A stretch of DNA of 7,783 nucleotides. Origin: Beijerinckiaceae bacterium (GTDB lineage Bacteria; Pseudomonadota; Alphaproteobacteria; Rhizobiales; Beijerinckiaceae). The DNA is taken from positions 1 through 7,783 of the forward strand of contig CANGOK010000156.1 of assembly GCA_947455285.1 (NCBI GenBank). Direction: 5' to 3'. Under the pieces are notes generated by a model that was given only the letters and a program-made list of their open reading frames with translations, did not search any database and had not been told where the DNA came from. This document shows positions 5,981 through 7,783 of the stretch, one piece after another. Made by a program: the position numbers and the translations under genes. Every line of letters starts with the position of its first letter. Positions within the stretch are counted from its first letter, which is position 1.

Positions 5981-6723
5981 TCCTGTTTCCCGCCATCGAT
6001 CTCAAGGACGGGGAATGCGTCCGTCTCGTCCATGGCGACATGGCGCAGGCGACGGTCTTCAACACCAACCCCGCCGCTCAGGCTTCGGCCTTCGAAGCGC
6101 AGGGTTTCGACTATCTCCATGTGGTCGATCTCGACGGCGCCTTCGCCGGCAAGCCCATGAACGCGCGGGCGGTCGAAGCCATCATCGCCGCCGTGAAGAT
6201 GCGCGTGCAGCTGGGCGGCGGCATCCGCGATCTGCGCACCATCGAAGGCTGGCTGAGCAAGGGCATTTCGCGCGTCATCATCGGCACGGCGGCGGTGAAG
6301 GACCCTGAACTCGTGCGCGAAGCCGCAAGGCTCCATCCCGGCCGCATCGCGGTCGGCGTCGATGCGCGCGATGGGCTCGTCGCCGTCGAAGGCTGGGCCA
6401 AGGTTTCGCAGATCTCCGCCGTGGAGCTGGGCAAGCGCTTTGAAGACGCAGGCGTCTCCGCGATCATCTATACGGACATCGCGCGCGATGGCGTGCTCAA
6501 GGGCCTCAATATCGAAGCGACTTTGGCGCTCGCCGAGGCGTTGACGATCCCAGTCATCGCATCCGGCGGCCTCGCTTCGCTCGATGACATTCGCCGTCTG
6601 CTGCAGCCCGATTGCGCGCGCCTCGCCGGCGCCATCTCTGGCCGCGCGCTTTATGATGGACGCCTCGATCCTGCTGAGGCGCTCGACCTCATCCGCCGCG
6701 CCAAGGAGGGCTCGCGTGCTTAA
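5977..6723 (+). CDS. hisA: Phosphoribosylformimino-5-aminoimidazole carboxamide ribotide isomerase
   Basis: The 248-residue product is a (beta-alpha)8-barrel that converts ProFAR to PRFAR by Amadori rearrangement, the fourth step of histidine synthesis. Catalytic Asp8 is in FPAIDLKDG, the second acid Asp129 in VGVDARDG, and Thr166 in YTDIARDG. Phosphate-binding loops QLGGGIRD (78-85) and ASGGLAS (195-201) are the two symmetric half-barrel sites, with GRALYDG near the end. Length is normal (about 240-250). Start is GTG 5977, overlapping the hisH stop by four nt, with GAGG (5965-5968) eight nt upstream; an in-frame GTG at 5968 would add only three residues and cannot be excluded. The last codons overlap hisF by eight nt. 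HisA is a paralogue of the adjacent HisF by ancient duplication. Confidence 0.97.
   Translation: MILFPAIDLKDGECVRLVHGDMAQATVFNTNPAAQASAFEAQGFDYLHVVDLDGAFAGKPMNARAVEAIIAAVKMRVQLGGGIRDLRTIEGWLSKGISRVIIGTAAVKDPELVREAARLHPGRIAVGVDARDGLVAVEGWAKVSQISAVELGKRFEDAGVSAIIYTDIARDGVLKGLNIEATLALAEALTIPVIASGGLASLDDIRRLLQPDCARLAGAISGRALYDGRLDPAEALDLIRRAKEGSRA
6703..6715 (+). promoter_or_regulatory. Very strong ribosome binding site for hisF
   Basis: AAGGAGGG (6703-6710), almost perfectly complementary to the 16S 3' end, is five nt before GTG 6716. It is buried in the last hisA codons and fixes the hisF start at MLKRRVIPCLD. Confidence 0.88.
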
Positions 6724-7477
6724 GCGCCGCGTCATTCCCTGCCTCGATGTGAAAGACGGGCGCGTCGTCAAAGGCGTGAACTTCGTCGATCTGCGCGATG
6801 CAGGCGATCCCGTGGAAAGCGCCATCGCCTATGACCAGGCGGGCGCGGATGAACTGTGTTTTCTCGACATCACCGCGAGCCATGAAAATCGCGGCATCAT
6901 TCTCGACGTGGTGAGCCGCACGGCGGAAGCCTGTTTCATGCCCCTGACTGTGGGCGGAGGCGTGCGCACCACAGACGACATCCGCAAACTTTTGCTCGCA
7001 GGCGCCGACAAGGTCTCCATCAACACCGCCGCCGTTCACAACCGCGACTTCGTACGCGAGGCCGCAGAGAAATTCGGCAGCCAATGCATCGTCGTAGCAA
7101 TCGACGCCAAGGCGGTCGCGCCGGGCAAGTGGGAGATCTTCACCCACGGCGGCCGCAAGACGACCGGCCTCGATGCGGTGGACTATGCGCGCGAAGTGGT
7201 GGCGCTGGGCGCAGGAGAAATCCTGCTGACCTCGATGGACCGCGACGGCACAAAGTCAGGCTTTGACGTCGCCCTTACCCGCGCGGTGGCGGACGCCGTC
7301 AGCGTGCCGCTCATCGCTTCAGGCGGCGTCGGCAATCTCGATCATCTCGTCGCCGGCGTGACCGAGGGCCATGCGACCGCCGTGCTGGCGGCCTCGATCT
7401 TTCATTTCGGCGAATATACGATCCGGCAGGCCAAGGAACATATGGCCCGTGCCGGGATTCCCATGCGGCTCGATTGA
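6716..7477 (+). CDS. hisF: Imidazole glycerol phosphate synthase, cyclase subunit
   Basis: The 253-residue product is the synthase barrel that takes ammonia from HisH and turns PRFAR into imidazole-glycerol phosphate plus AICAR, the latter recycled to purines. The two catalytic aspartates are Asp11 in IPCLDVKDG and Asp130 in VAIDAK. Phosphate loops TVGGGVRT (78-85) and ASGGVGN (201-207) are present, as are ITASHENRG (52-60), THGGRKTTG (143-151) and SMDRDGTKSG (173-182). Length equals the family norm. The GTG start is chosen from the strong Shine-Dalgarno AAGGAGGG and the conserved N-terminus; the longer open frame from 6584 lies within hisA and is not family-like. It overlaps hisA by eight nt and is followed by hisE after 13 nt. 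Confidence 0.98.
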   Translation: MLKRRVIPCLDVKDGRVVKGVNFVDLRDAGDPVESAIAYDQAGADELCFLDITASHENRGIILDVVSRTAEACFMPLTVGGGVRTTDDIRKLLLAGADKVSINTAAVHNRDFVREAAEKFGSQCIVVAIDAKAVAPGKWEIFTHGGRKTTGLDAVDYAREVVALGAGEILLTSMDRDGTKSGFDVALTRAVADAVSVPLIASGGVGNLDHLVAGVTEGHATAVLAASIFHFGEYTIRQAKEHMARAGIPMRLD

Positions 7478-7490
7478 AACGGGGCGACGA

Positions 7491-7783
7491 ATGACCAAAT
7501 TCACGCTCGCTGATCTCGATGCTATCATTGCATCGCGCGTCTCGGCTGACGCCGGCGCCTCCTATACGAAATCGCTGCTGGATGCGGGCGTTCCGCGCGC
7601 GGCCAAGAAGTTCGGTGAAGAGGCCGTCGAGGCTGTCATCGCCGCGATGGAAAAAGATCAGACGGCGCTGATGAAAGAATCCGCCGATGTGCTCTACCAT
7701 CTGCTCGTGCTGATGCGCGCAGGCGGTGTGAGGCTGGAAGAAGTCGAGGCCGAATTGCAGCGGCGCACCGCGCAGTCCGGCCA
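7491..7783 (+). CDS. hisE: Phosphoribosyl-ATP pyrophosphatase, partial (C-terminus beyond window)
   Basis: From ATG 7491 the frame is open for 97 codons to the right edge with no stop. HisE hydrolyses phosphoribosyl-ATP to phosphoribosyl-AMP and pyrophosphate, the second step of histidine synthesis. It is an all-alpha MazG-like NTP pyrophosphohydrolase; the Mg-binding acids are visible as FGEEAVE (Glu43, Glu44, Glu47) and KESADVLYH (Glu63, Asp66). The leading SYTKSLLDAGVPRAAKK (about 24-40) is the usual HisE signature. Family length is about 100-110, so only about ten residues seem to be missing, after QRRTAQSG. It is a stand-alone HisE, not the HisIE fusion of enterobacteria. The gap to hisF is 13 nt; GGGG ahead of the ATG is a weak ribosome binding site. 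Confidence 0.96.
   Translation, partial: MTKFTLADLDAIIASRVSADAGASYTKSLLDAGVPRAAKKFGEEAVEAVIAAMEKDQTALMKESADVLYHLLVLMRAGGVRLEEVEAELQRRTAQSG

Noticed and set aside
1..7783. Search for a defence system, prophage, IS element, CRISPR array, tRNA or rRNA gene.
   Set aside because: The window is almost fully explained by ten housekeeping or biosynthetic genes plus one DUF gene; no phage, transposase, repeat array or RNA-gene signatures were seen.

Overview
The window is an ordinary but tidy piece of a GC-rich alphaproteobacterial chromosome, probably of the order Hyphomicrobiales (Rhizobiales). The evidence is gene content and order: a divergent hslVU / hisB-DUF2628-hisH-hisA-hisF-hisE arrangement, an Nfu-type NifU protein followed at once by tsaB, an HslV with the long pre-threonine leader seen in many alphaproteobacteria, and GTG starts with strong Shine-Dalgarno sites. 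A family- or genus-level placement would be a guess.

Minus-strand block (about 4140 down to 1). Read in transcription order it holds hslV (peptidase of the HslUV protease), hslU (its ATPase), trpS (tryptophanyl-tRNA synthetase), an Nfu/NifU-like Fe-S carrier, and the first 144 codons of tsaB (tRNA threonylcarbamoyladenosine synthesis), which runs off the left edge. hslV-hslU (18-nt gap) and nfu-tsaB (24-nt gap) look like tight pairs. The hslU-trpS gap (79 nt) carries a plausible promoter. The trpS-nfu gap (99 nt) carries a GC-rich hairpin next to the nfu ribosome binding site. Protein quality control, translation and Fe-S/tRNA modification genes are therefore side by side, perhaps as two or three transcription units.

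Plus-strand block (4263 to 7783). This is a histidine operon: hisB, a small membrane protein of the DUF2628 type, hisH, hisA, hisF and hisE (cut by the right edge about ten codons before its expected end). Genes are packed with gaps of 13 nt or less, or with overlaps. HisE hydrolyses PR-ATP; HisA isomerises ProFAR to PRFAR; HisH feeds ammonia to HisF, which makes imidazole-glycerol phosphate and AICAR; HisB dehydrates imidazole-glycerol phosphate. The only gene without an assigned role is the DUF2628 membrane protein.

The 122-nt region between the divergent hslV and hisB starts must hold both promoters. It contains a candidate hslV promoter and an imperfect stem-loop, but no convincing his promoter and no histidine-rich leader peptide. 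No mobile element, CRISPR array, rRNA or tRNA gene was seen, and no sign of recent transfer. I found no undescribed multi-gene system; the best leads are the DUF2628 gene inside the his operon and the non-coding structure in the intergenic regions.
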